The notes: a model not told the origin generated them from the letters alone. 6,520 nucleotides of DNA from Verrucomicrobiota bacterium (GCA_003694825.1 RFJS01000388.1:1-6520), one strand, 5' to 3'; positions 1 through 6,520 are shown, counted from the stretch's first letter. Translations and numbers: made by a program.

Positions 1-1
1 C

Positions 2-2281
2 AAGAACCTCGATCGCTCCGTGCTCGTCGACGCCGTGCCCGGCGCCCGTGATTTCGTCCCGCTCACGAGCAGCAATCTGGATGCGTCCGGCGACGCCACC
101 GAACTGGCACAGATGCTGGCGTATGATCCCAATGCGTCGTCGGCGCCCGATGGAGGATCGGTTCCGTCGCTCCCACAAAGCGGGCTCATCTTTCACGTCG
201 CGGAAAACGGCGACGACAGCAATCCCGGGACCGAAGCGGCGCCGTTTCGCACGATCGCTCGTGCGCGGGATGCGGTCCGGGCGGCAACCGGGCGCAGCGG
301 CGCGGCCGGTGATCCCGGGGCGGACTGGACCGGTGCCACCATCTACCTGCATGCCGGGCACTACTATTTATCGGATACGTTGAGCCTCGACGGGCGCGAC
401 TCCGGCACGGCTGAGCATCCGCTCGTTTTCGCGGCCTATCCGGAAGGCGCGGCGGTGACGGTGAGCGGTGCCGCTCCGGTCCCCGACAGCGCCTGGCGCA
501 AGCTCACCTCGGCTGACGATGAATGGCATCGCATGCCGCAGAACGTGCGGGACAATGTCTACTGGATCGACGTCGCGGGCCTCGGCATCCCGGCCGGGTC
601 GATGGGGGGCGGATATGGTTCGGCGGAAAACCGTCTCTCCCTTATCGCAGGCGACCGGCTCCGCCCGTATTCACGCTATCCCAACGCCGGCCAGGATCCG
701 GAGAAGCTGTGGTTCGGGGCCGAGGAGCTGGCGGAAGGCTGGATGCGCATCACCTCCGCCGAGGGAGGCGTCAACTGGGGCGAGCAGGCCACCGCCATCC
801 TGACCGGCAGCGGTCCGCTTTCGTGGAACATCAGCGATCAGGACATTCTCGCCTACGGGGCCTGGGCCTACGAGTGGGCGATCGAATGGAATCAGATCGA
901 TGGGATCTCCCCGGCCAACGGCGGGGCGGACACGGCCATCACCTTCAAGCGCGAGAACAGCTACGGCGTGAAACTCGAACATATCGGCTCCAGCAAGCTG
1001 GCGCTGGTCAACGCGATGGAGGCCATCATCGAGGGAACGACGGTTTACCGGCGCAAGGTCAACCGCCTCTACTATTGCCCGCCGGCCGGTGAAGGTGCGC
1101 CGTCGGGAGCGAGCCTGACGCATATCGATCTGCTCATGAGCCTGCAGGATGTCTCCCACGTGATCTTTTCCGGGATCGCCTTCGAGGGAGCGCGCAAGCA
1201 GCTCGTCGACGCCGACCGGCTCACCGGCGTGAAGTTCTGGAACTGCCAGTTTCGCAATGCGCCCAACGTGGCCTGCACCTTCGATAAAGTCTGGCAGTGC
1301 GAGATCATCGGTGGGGCGAGCAGCCTGCTTGGCCGCCGCTGGGGACACATCGTCTCGGGCGACAAGGTCAACTTCATTGACGGCCAGTGCGTGATCCGCG
1401 ACCACGAGTTTCGCGACATCGGCTTCTACTACCAGGACACCACGTCGGCGGCCCTCTCGCTCGATGCGGCCCCGTCGATGGGAGGAGCCTCGGATTCCTG
1501 CGGCGTCTATATGAGCAACCTGAAGTTCATCCGGATGCGCGGGGCCGGACTCGGCCTCACGGGTGCCCGGCTCGTGATCGAGGACAGCTTGTTCGAGCGC
1601 TGCAACATGATCGACGGCGACGGCGGGGCGCTGAGCGGCGGCTTCCGCTTCACCTCACGCTACAACGCGGTGCGCCGCTGCACTTTCAAGGATATCGTGC
1701 GTCACCCGCTCAATCATCAGAGTGTCGGTGCCCTGTATGCGGTTTATTGCGACGCGCAGGCCGGTTGGACGATCGAGGATAACTATTTCGAGAATTGCGA
1801 CCACGCCATGGTCATCGCCGCGGGGTATGGAAATGTCATCCGGCGCAACAAGGCGAGCAATTGCCACAACGGGCACCACAAGTCGCCCTTCGTCTTCGGC
1901 AGCCGGGTGACCTACACCAACCTCGATGCCGCGGTCGAGCCTGACCTCGAAGCCTGCAACCTGACCGGGGGTAACTGGGCTACGGATACGCCTCCGGCAC
2001 CGGCTCCCTCGACCCAGGACCTGATCGAGTGCCGTCCCGGCGGGCCGCAAAACTCCGTCATCCGCTACCACCGCAACACCGTTTTCGTGGACAATATGAC
2101 CACGACCGGAGACTATCTGGCGACGTTGCAGGACGTCGGGACGGGCAATGTGAGGGAAGGCGTGGTGGACGGGTTTGTCGTCGGGGTGAACCGCGATCAG
2201 CTCAACTATCCGGTCGGCGCCACCGGCACGCCGGTCGATGGCGGCGGGACCGTGCCGCTGCGGGAAATCGACAAGAACTGA
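2..2281 (+). CDS. Right-handed parallel beta-helix protein, GH141/GH110-like carbohydrate-active enzyme (5' partial)
   Basis: Probably an exported glycan-cleaving enzyme; activity is inferred, not shown. The frame is open to the left edge, and the first in-frame start (GTG at 20) is followed by no signal peptide, so the true N-terminus lies upstream. Numbering from that GTG (753 residues): a variable lead-in (1-55); then the entry motif of secreted beta-helix proteins, FHVAENGDDSNPGT (58-71) and PFRTIARARDAVRA (75-88); IYLHAGHYYLSDTLSL (108-123) and DSGT (127-130), which form the first coils; a probable inserted beta-barrel region (about 160-345) containing RPYSRYPN (215-222); then VYRRKVNRLYYCPP (342-355) and DVSHVIFSGIAFEGAR (377-392), leading into irregular coils to about 690. 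This order and wording are what I know from GH141 (founder: an alpha-L-fucosidase) and GH110-type proteins. All 13 cysteines lie after residue 350. A PPAPAPST linker-like stretch sits at 658-665. The fold is confident, the family moderate, the substrate unknown. A polysaccharide lyase or epimerase is the main alternative. Confidence 0.85.
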   Translation, partial: KNLDRSVLVDAVPGARDFVPLTSSNLDASGDATELAQMLAYDPNASSAPDGGSVPSLPQSGLIFHVAENGDDSNPGTEAAPFRTIARARDAVRAATGRSGAAGDPGADWTGATIYLHAGHYYLSDTLSLDGRDSGTAEHPLVFAAYPEGAAVTVSGAAPVPDSAWRKLTSADDEWHRMPQNVRDNVYWIDVAGLGIPAGSMGGGYGSAENRLSLIAGDRLRPYSRYPNAGQDPEKLWFGAEELAEGWMRITSAEGGVNWGEQATAILTGSGPLSWNISDQDILAYGAWAYEWAIEWNQIDGISPANGGADTAITFKRENSYGVKLEHIGSSKLALVNAMEAIIEGTTVYRRKVNRLYYCPPAGEGAPSGASLTHIDLLMSLQDVSHVIFSGIAFEGARKQLVDADRLTGVKFWNCQFRNAPNVACTFDKVWQCEIIGGASSLLGRRWGHIVSGDKVNFIDGQCVIRDHEFRDIGFYYQDTTSAALSLDAAPSMGGASDSCGVYMSNLKFIRMRGAGLGLTGARLVIEDSLFERCNMIDGDGGALSGGFRFTSRYNAVRRCTFKDIVRHPLNHQSVGALYAVYCDAQAGWTIEDNYFENCDHAMVIAAGYGNVIRRNKASNCHNGHHKSPFVFGSRVTYTNLDAAVEPDLEACNLTGGNWATDTPPAPAPSTQDLIECRPGGPQNSVIRYHRNTVFVDNMTTTGDYLATLQDVGTGNVREGVVDGFVVGVNRDQLNYPVGATGTPVDGGGTVPLREIDKN

Positions 2282-2362
2282 CGCCGCGGTCACCGGGGGC
2301 GGAGTGGTGTTCCTCCGGCCAGGCCCGCCGCCGGGAAACGCAAAGCGCAAAGACGAGCCTGC
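2282..2362 (+). other. Intergenic gap, no supported signal
   Basis: These 81 bases separate the beta-helix gene from the GT11-like gene. They are GC-rich with short stretches of G and C that could pair weakly, but there is no stem followed by a T-run and no recognisable -35/-10 pair. The A-rich stretch before 2363 (AAACGCAAAGCGCAAAGACG) may leave the start region unstructured. Read-through transcription is the simplest reading. Confidence 0.4.
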
Positions 2363-3226
2363 ATGTTGATCTCACTGGGCAACGCCGGCCAGTTCGGCAA
2401 CGGCTACCTCTCCTGTGCCCATCGCATCGCTGATGTCATCGAGGCGGGCTACAGGGCGTGGCTCTGTGACCTCGGCCGCTATCGGCCGATGCTGCGAAGC
2501 GCCCGACCGCGGGCCAATGTCCGGCTGCTCGGGCCCGGAGCGTTCTGGGCCGGCCGGGTGTTTTCGAAAGCCGCGTCGATTTTCGGTCGGCGTTCGAAGA
2601 TCGCCTTTGCCGGCGTGACGCTGGTTCGCGAGCCGGGGTTCCGGCTCGATGTGCCGCATGCGGAGATCACGGAGCGGGCCCGGCGCGGCCTGGTCATTCA
2701 CGATGGGTGGCTCTTTCGCAATGGCCCAGCGCTACAGCGCCATGCGGACGCGGTGCGGGAGGCGCTGGCATTTCGTCCGGAGTTCGAGCAGGAGGCTCAG
2801 GCTCGCTTCGACGAGTTGAAGGGCGGGCGCCGGTTTGTCGTTGGCATGCATGTGCGCCGGGGAGATTACGCGAGATTCTGCGATGGACGCTTCCTGTTCG
2901 ACGACAGCACCTATCTGCGCCTGGCCGTCGAGGCCGTGCGGGCCCTCGGCGATCCGGGGCAGACCGTCGTCGTCGGCTTTTCCAATGAACGGCTCCAATG
3001 GCCCGGCGCCCTTGAGGGCGTGCCGGTCCGGCAGGCCGGGGGAGCGTGGTGGAGCGACTTTCTGTGCCTGTCGCGCTGCGATGTCATTCTCGGTCCGCCG
3101 AGCACATTTTCCGGGGCCGCTTCGTTTGCGGGAGCGGTTCCGTGGTTTCAAATCAAGCACGCCGAGGCAGGATTTTGCCTGGAACAGGCGCGCGTATACC
3201 CGGATGGAGGCATCCATGTCGACTGA
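2363..3226 (+). CDS. GT11-like glycosyltransferase (alpha-1,2-fucosyltransferase type)
   Basis: A predicted cytoplasmic glycosyltransferase of 287 residues, close to the usual size of bacterial GT11 enzymes, which transfer fucose from GDP-fucose in an alpha-1,2 linkage. The decisive signature is HVRRGDY at 163-169, the HxRRxD nucleotide-sugar-binding motif. VVVGFSNERLQWPG (202-215) fits the family's second motif (FSDD..W type), and CDVILGPPSTFSGAASFAG (239-257) fits the third (usually NSTFSWWAA). The N-terminus, GNAGQFGNGYL (6-16), takes the place of the usual GLGNQMFQY glycine-rich loop. ATG at 2363 is chosen because that loop begins almost at once after it; no clear Shine-Dalgarno precedes it. 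It lies 81 bases after the beta-helix gene and 56 bases before the membrane protein gene. Donor and acceptor cannot be read from the sequence, so fucose is a family-based guess. A related O-fucosyltransferase/NodZ-like fold is the alternative. Confidence 0.85.
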   Translation: MLISLGNAGQFGNGYLSCAHRIADVIEAGYRAWLCDLGRYRPMLRSARPRANVRLLGPGAFWAGRVFSKAASIFGRRSKIAFAGVTLVREPGFRLDVPHAEITERARRGLVIHDGWLFRNGPALQRHADAVREALAFRPEFEQEAQARFDELKGGRRFVVGMHVRRGDYARFCDGRFLFDDSTYLRLAVEAVRALGDPGQTVVVGFSNERLQWPGALEGVPVRQAGGAWWSDFLCLSRCDVILGPPSTFSGAASFAGAVPWFQIKHAEAGFCLEQARVYPDGGIHVD

Positions 3227-3281
3227 GCGGACGTGTGGCGATTGGCGTCGTCACGCGACCGGCTGAAACAATTTGCGAACG
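3227..3281 (+). other. Intergenic gap, no supported signal
   Basis: These 55 bases lie between the GT11-like gene and the membrane protein gene. I see no terminator, promoter or strong ribosome binding site. The gap shortens by nine bases if the membrane protein starts at TTG 3273. Confidence 0.4.
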
Positions 3282-4883
3282 ATGCATGGCAGTTCGGTGA
3301 CGCACTATCGAAAGAAGGTCCCTCGGACGGGGGCTGCCCGCGAGGATTCGGACCGCATCCGGCTCCGGCCGGCGTGGCTGATGTGGGGCGCGATTCTGAC
3401 GATTCTTGTCAGCTTCGTCTCGCCGAAGATGTCGGTGCTCCTCGGCGGCGCCGTCGCGGCATGGGGGATCTGGTATGCCCGGGCGGAATATCTGCCGGCG
3501 CTGATCGTCGTGCAGTTTTCCATCGCGAATTTCTTCATCGCGGGCGGCGGGGGCATTGTCCCGCCGATCATGGTCATCGCCGGCTTTCCGTTCAACGTGG
3601 GCTACATCATCGCCTTCGCGATGGCGGCGCGAAATGTCTATGAGTTTTTGAATACGGATACGTTTCGGCAGGCCGGGGTGCGGTGGCTTTTCATCCTGTG
3701 GCTCATCGCGATCCCGTTCACTATGGTGATGTCGGTGATGGGGAAGCTGGAGGAAAACATGTCGTGGACCGGTCCGCTGCGGGTCACGCTGATGGCCGGC
3801 GCGTTTTTCTATGGCCTGATCCTGCGCAAGACCTGGCCGGTGGATGGACGGGTGATCTACAAGGGGCTGGTGCCCATCATGGTGGTCTTCTACCTGCTGG
3901 CGGACTTCAGCCTGTTCTGGCATCGGTATCTGTTCGTCTTCGTCGCGCTCGGTGTGCCGGCGGGGATCCTCGCCACGCGGCAGCGGCGCCTCCTCTGGAA
4001 GGTGCTCGGGTGGATGTGTGTGATCCTCACCGTCGACTACGGACTCGGTCTGGGCATCGTCTCGTTCATCAAGCTCGGAGGCGGCCTGGAGAGCCTCGAG
4101 GGTGACGCGACATCCTCGGGCGGGCTGGGGGGCATCGCCGGCGGCTCGGCCACGCTGACGCTGAACTTCGTCATGCTCTCCTCCGCGGCGATGACGATGT
4201 TCTACTTTATCCGCACGCTGCCCGGCCGGCGGCTGGCGGGACGCCTCCTCGGGTTGCCGGCTTTCGGCTTTCTCGTGGCCTTCAGCGTGATGATCGCTCT
4301 GCTGAGCCCGCGGTATGCCATCACCAACGCGACTTTGGGTGAGGACGCCGGTTCCGCGTCGGTTTCCGAGAAACTCATGTATAAGCTCTTTGACGAGCGC
4401 AGTGTGATCTGGAACGCGACCTTCGAGGATATTGTCAACGGTCCAAAGATCTTTCGCCCATCGGGCCGGCCGGTGATCATTCCGATGTATAACGGGGAGG
4501 ACCGGGAGTGGGTGCACGGCGCGCACAACGTCATCATGGAGGTGCTCGTTTCCCTCCGGTTCGTGGCCGGGCCGATTGTGTTGTGCATGTATGCCGTGGC
4601 GATGATCGGGTGCGCGCGGACGTTCGGGTCCGAGGGCCTGATGGCGCGGGGAGTCCTGGCGATAGCGACATTGGCGACGGCGCTGATCGGTGGTGTCACC
4701 GGGCACTATCCGATGACCGACGAGGTCTCCTTCCTGTTCATGGGACTGGCCGGCCTGGGATGGACGGCATCGACCGGCGCCGCGAAGTCCGAGTGGCTCG
4801 TCGTCGCGCAGAAGGCGGCAGCGAAGCGGGGGCGTGACCGGAACAGCCGCTACCACCGTCGCCGTTCATTTTTCGCACGATGA
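3282..4883 (+). CDS. O-antigen polymerase/ligase-like polytopic membrane protein (Wzy/WaaL type)
   Basis: A predicted inner-membrane protein that either polymerises lipid-linked repeat units (Wzy) or ligates glycan to an acceptor (WaaL). From ATG 3282 it has 533 residues and roughly 12-14 hydrophobic segments, for example about 31-46, 50-66, 71-87, 91-116, 135-153, 166-181, 194-212, 216-231, 239-263, 291-310, 322-341, 421-443, 457-474 and 482-497. Between about 342 and 420 lies a long hydrophilic loop with RSVIW (373-377), then HGAHN (412-416), followed by a helix and a glycine. This matches the Wzy/WaaL family layout of an Arg..W pair and a conserved HN in the big extracytoplasmic loop. The Arg-rich C-terminal tail (RGRDRNSRYHRRR) should be cytoplasmic. 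A TTG at 3273 and a GTG at 3297 are alternative starts; ATG is preferred although no good ribosome binding site is visible. The stop overlaps the next gene by four bases. Polymerase versus ligase cannot be decided here. Confidence 0.82.
   Translation: MHGSSVTHYRKKVPRTGAAREDSDRIRLRPAWLMWGAILTILVSFVSPKMSVLLGGAVAAWGIWYARAEYLPALIVVQFSIANFFIAGGGGIVPPIMVIAGFPFNVGYIIAFAMAARNVYEFLNTDTFRQAGVRWLFILWLIAIPFTMVMSVMGKLEENMSWTGPLRVTLMAGAFFYGLILRKTWPVDGRVIYKGLVPIMVVFYLLADFSLFWHRYLFVFVALGVPAGILATRQRRLLWKVLGWMCVILTVDYGLGLGIVSFIKLGGGLESLEGDATSSGGLGGIAGGSATLTLNFVMLSSAAMTMFYFIRTLPGRRLAGRLLGLPAFGFLVAFSVMIALLSPRYAITNATLGEDAGSASVSEKLMYKLFDERSVIWNATFEDIVNGPKIFRPSGRPVIIPMYNGEDREWVHGAHNVIMEVLVSLRFVAGPIVLCMYAVAMIGCARTFGSEGLMARGVLAIATLATALIGGVTGHYPMTDEVSFLFMGLAGLGWTASTGAAKSEWLVVAQKAAAKRGRDRNSRYHRRRSFFAR
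4880..4883 (+). other. ATGA start/stop overlap (translational coupling)
   Basis: The stop codon TGA (4881-4883) of the membrane protein gene shares bases with the ATG (4880-4882) of the GT2 gene. No Shine-Dalgarno-like sequence is visible in the T/C-rich bases just before it. Termination-reinitiation by the same ribosome is therefore the likely way the GT2 gene is translated; this is inferred from the arrangement. It also fixes the GT2 start. Confidence 0.75.
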
Positions 4884-5743
4884 GGGTCGCCGTCCTGATG
4901 GCCTGCCACAACCGCAAGGCGCTCACCCTTGCGTGTCTCGAGGCGTTGCGTGCGCAGCACGGCGTGCGGTTCGTCGCGCCGGAGGCGGCATCGCGTGCGG
5001 AGGAGCGCGGAATGGCGCCGTGGGAGGTGAGCGTTTTCCTCGTCGACGATGCTTCGAGCGACGGGACAGCGCCGGCGGTGCGGGCCGCCTTTCCCGAGGT
5101 CGTGATCATCGAGGGAGACGGCGCGCTGTTCTGGTGCGGTGGCATGCGGAGAGCCTGGGAGCGGGCGGCGCAGATGGATTTCGATGCGTATGTGTGGCTC
5201 AATGACGATACCATGCTTGAGCCCGATGCCTTCGAACGACTGTTCCGCACCCTGGCCGACGCGGACGAAGCGGCCGTCGTCGTCGGTGCCTGTCGGGATC
5301 CGGAAACCGGGGCGATCACCTATGGCGGAATGGACGCGCGTTTCGGATTGCTCGAGCCGCTGCCGGACCGGCCCCGGGCCTGCGAGAGCTTTCATGGAAA
5401 CGTGGTCGTCATTCCCCGGGCGGTCTATCGCAAGGTCGGCGGGATGAGCGGCGCCTACACGCATTCGCTCGGCGATGTCGATTACGCGGAGCGGGCGCGG
5501 CGTGCCGGCGTGCCGATGCTCCTGGCTCCGGGGTTTGTCGCGCGATGCCGGGGCAACGGGGTGCCACGCTGGCAGCGCGGCGATCTATCGCTGGGGGAGC
5601 GCTGGCGGGCGCTGCACGCGCCGACGGGATGCCCGCCGGGTGAATACGCCCGATTCTTTCGTTTGAAGCACGGCTGGAAGTGGCCGCTGGTGATGGCGAA
5701 GATGTATCTGCGCCTTCTCTTCCCCGGGCGAAGCCAGCCGTGA
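4880..5743 (+). CDS. Family 2 glycosyltransferase (GT-A fold)
   Basis: A predicted cytoplasmic inverting glycosyltransferase that adds a sugar to the growing repeat unit. In its 287 residues: the opening strand MRVAVLMACHNR (1-12); the nucleotide-binding VDDASSDGT (55-63); GDGALFWCGGMRRAW (79-93), which resembles the GDGNLWWTGGMN-type segment seen in a rhamnosyltransferase-like branch of GT2; the metal-binding LNDDT (107-111) in the DxD position; HGNVVVIPRAVYRKVGG (172-188); and GDVDYAERARRAG (198-210), where the acidic pair supplies the likely catalytic base. The region between the first strand and VDD (about 28-50) is longer than usual in this family. No transmembrane segment is obvious, although the C-terminus (RLLFPGRSQP and the segment before it) is basic and mildly hydrophobic and could touch the membrane. 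The start is fixed by the ATGA overlap with the preceding gene. Family assignment is secure; donor sugar, acceptor and linkage are not readable. Confidence 0.9.
   Translation: MRVAVLMACHNRKALTLACLEALRAQHGVRFVAPEAASRAEERGMAPWEVSVFLVDDASSDGTAPAVRAAFPEVVIIEGDGALFWCGGMRRAWERAAQMDFDAYVWLNDDTMLEPDAFERLFRTLADADEAAVVVGACRDPETGAITYGGMDARFGLLEPLPDRPRACESFHGNVVVIPRAVYRKVGGMSGAYTHSLGDVDYAERARRAGVPMLLAPGFVARCRGNGVPRWQRGDLSLGERWRALHAPTGCPPGEYARFFRLKHGWKWPLVMAKMYLRLLFPGRSQP
5740..5743 (+). other. GTGA overlap: alternative start for the GT4-like gene
   Basis: A GTG at 5740-5742 is in frame with the downstream GT4-like gene and overlaps the TGA stop (5741-5743) of the GT2 gene. Starting here would add five residues (V/M-I-A-R-S) before the ATG at 5755. 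The geometry repeats the ATGA overlap one gene upstream, so coupled initiation is plausible. Neither candidate has a clear Shine-Dalgarno, so the choice stays open. Confidence 0.4.
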
Positions 5744-5754
5744 TTGCGCGAAGC

Positions 5755-6520
5755 ATGGAAGACGCGAATCCACAGGTCAAAGGGGCTGGTGCCGTGACGC
5801 CGGCTTTTCAAGGCGACGATGGCGGCGGCCAACGGATCTGCGTATTGCATTTGCGCCCGCCCCGGGTCTGCCGCGACGGGGTGGAGGATTATCAGCAGCA
5901 TCTTCTGGCCGCGCTCGGACGGGCGGTGGAGGCCGGTGCGGCCGCGGCGCCCCGGGTGCGGGTGGAGGCCGGGCCGATCCCGGCGGTGCGTGCGCGGCGG
6001 GGCGCCGCCGCCCGAGGGACGGTGGGCATCGTGCATGTGCAGGCCCCGATGATTGGATTTCGCTTTGATCTCGGGTTGGCGTTGAAAGTGCGGCGCCTTG
6101 CCCGGGCGGAAGGCTGGCGGGTCGTCCTGACGCTGCACGAATGGGGCCGCACGCGCGGTCTGCGCCGCATGGTGTTGCGCCCGTTTTTTGGGTTTGCGGA
6201 TCGATTGGTGTTTCCGAGCAGGTCGGTCCGGGACGAAGTGCGTGCGGCGTGTGGCGGGCGGATCGCCGGCCGCGACGCGGTGATTCCGATCGGCCCGAAT
6301 ATCGTCCTCTCGGATGAGGAACTCGCGGCGCTGCCGATGCCACCGCGTCGGCCGGGAGGCGGGGTGATCGGGCACTTCGGTTTTCTCTACGCTTCGAAAC
6401 ATCCGGAGCGGTTGCTGGCGGTGCTGCGGCACCTGCGCCGGCAGGGCGACTTTCGCTTGCGGCTCGTCGGGGACTTTCTCGACCCGAAGTCCCCCGAGGC
6501 CCGGCGGTTTCATCATCTCA
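5755..6520 (+). CDS. GT-B glycosyltransferase, family 4-like (3' partial)
   Basis: An open frame runs from ATG 5755 to the right edge with no stop (255 residues seen); family members are usually about 350-400 residues, so the C-terminal part is missing. It is a predicted cytoplasmic or membrane-associated retaining glycosyltransferase. Visible elements from the ATG: the first strand and loop RICVLHLRPPRVCRDGVEDY (27-46), equivalent to the GG-x-E acceptor-side loop; VVLTLHEWG (123-131), the strand with the family's conserved His; ADRLVFPSRSVRDEV (148-162), the usual AD.iv..S...... segment; VIPIGPNI (176-183), matching the v.PnGvd linker between domains; GHFGFLYASKHPERLL (206-221), matching the phosphate-binding 'G.l...KG...ll' start of the second domain; and RLRLVGD (234-240). 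The donor-binding E-x7-E region would lie beyond the edge. GTG 5740 is an alternative start. The first 25 residues are Gly/Ala-rich and poorly conserved in appearance. Donor sugar is unknown. Confidence 0.85.
   Translation, partial: MEDANPQVKGAGAVTPAFQGDDGGGQRICVLHLRPPRVCRDGVEDYQQHLLAALGRAVEAGAAAAPRVRVEAGPIPAVRARRGAAARGTVGIVHVQAPMIGFRFDLGLALKVRRLARAEGWRVVLTLHEWGRTRGLRRMVLRPFFGFADRLVFPSRSVRDEVRAACGGRIAGRDAVIPIGPNIVLSDEELAALPMPPRRPGGGVIGHFGFLYASKHPERLLAVLRHLRRQGDFRLRLVGDFLDPKSPEARRFHHL

Noticed and set aside
20..60. GTG at base 20 as the true start of the beta-helix protein
   Set aside because: The frame is open to base 2, there is no ribosome binding site, and the residues that follow are not a signal peptide, although the family is normally exported.
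671..1405. A 244-residue minus-strand open frame within the beta-helix gene
   Set aside because: No recognisable domain, and it is fully contained in a well-supported gene. Long antisense frames are common in high-GC DNA.
2282..2362. Possible rho-independent terminator after the beta-helix gene
   Set aside because: Only imperfect GC pairing can be drawn and there is no T-run after it.
3233..3643. A 136-residue + strand frame overlapping the start of the membrane protein gene
   Set aside because: It is Gly/Arg/His-rich without motifs and conflicts with the membrane-protein frame, which has clear hydrophobic segments in the same bases.
3153..4856. A 567-residue open frame on the minus strand, opposite the membrane protein gene
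   Set aside because: Its product is a monotonous run of Arg, His, Asp, Glu, Pro and Gln with no domain, as expected for the antisense of a hydrophobic, GC-rich coding region. The + strand frame gives a recognisable membrane protein.
5482..6516. A 344-residue minus-strand open frame across the GT2 3' end and the GT4-like gene
   Set aside because: Composition is Arg/Pro/His-rich and lacks any motif, while the opposite strand encodes clear GT2 and GT4 signatures over the same bases.

Overview
The window is a tightly packed piece of a surface-polysaccharide (O-antigen, capsule or exopolysaccharide) biosynthesis locus from a high-GC bacterium. Every gene I can support lies on the + strand, and about 98% of the window is coding. 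The envelope-glycan gene content (O-antigen ligase/polymerase-like membrane protein, several glycosyltransferases, an apparently exported beta-helix enzyme) suggests a Gram-negative organism. I cannot fix the taxon; high-GC Proteobacteria and Verrucomicrobia are both compatible.

Layout, left to right. (1) Bases 2-2281: the 3' part of a large right-handed parallel beta-helix protein that resembles the GH141/GH110 type of carbohydrate-active enzyme; its start lies before the window. (2) 2363-3226: a GT11-like (alpha-1,2-fucosyltransferase-type) glycosyltransferase with the HxRRGDY signature. (3) 3282-4883: a polytopic membrane protein of the O-antigen polymerase/ligase (Wzy/WaaL) type, with a large extracytoplasmic loop next to the C-terminal membrane helices. 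(4) 4880-5743: a family 2 glycosyltransferase, overlapping the membrane protein gene by four bases (ATGA). (5) 5755 to the right edge: the N-terminal two thirds or so of a GT-B (family 4-like) glycosyltransferase. It has no stop codon inside the window and is therefore easy to miss.

The inferred division of labour is as follows. The cytoplasmic glycosyltransferases (GT11-like, GT2, GT4-like) add sugars to a lipid-linked repeat unit. The membrane protein polymerises the flipped units or ligates the glycan on the periplasmic side. The beta-helix protein, if exported, would trim or cleave the finished glycan. The initiating phosphoglycosyltransferase, the flippase and the nucleotide-sugar synthesis genes are not in the window and would be expected nearby.

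The two intergenic gaps (81 and 55 bases) hold no convincing promoter or terminator, so the genes probably form one transcription unit. I found no RNA genes, mobile elements, CRISPR arrays or long repeats. The most interesting points are the pairing of a possible fucosidase-like beta-helix enzyme with a fucosyltransferase-like gene, the very uneven distribution of cysteines in the beta-helix protein, and the departures of the GT11-like protein from the usual family motifs. I see no strong sign of a wholly new biological system.
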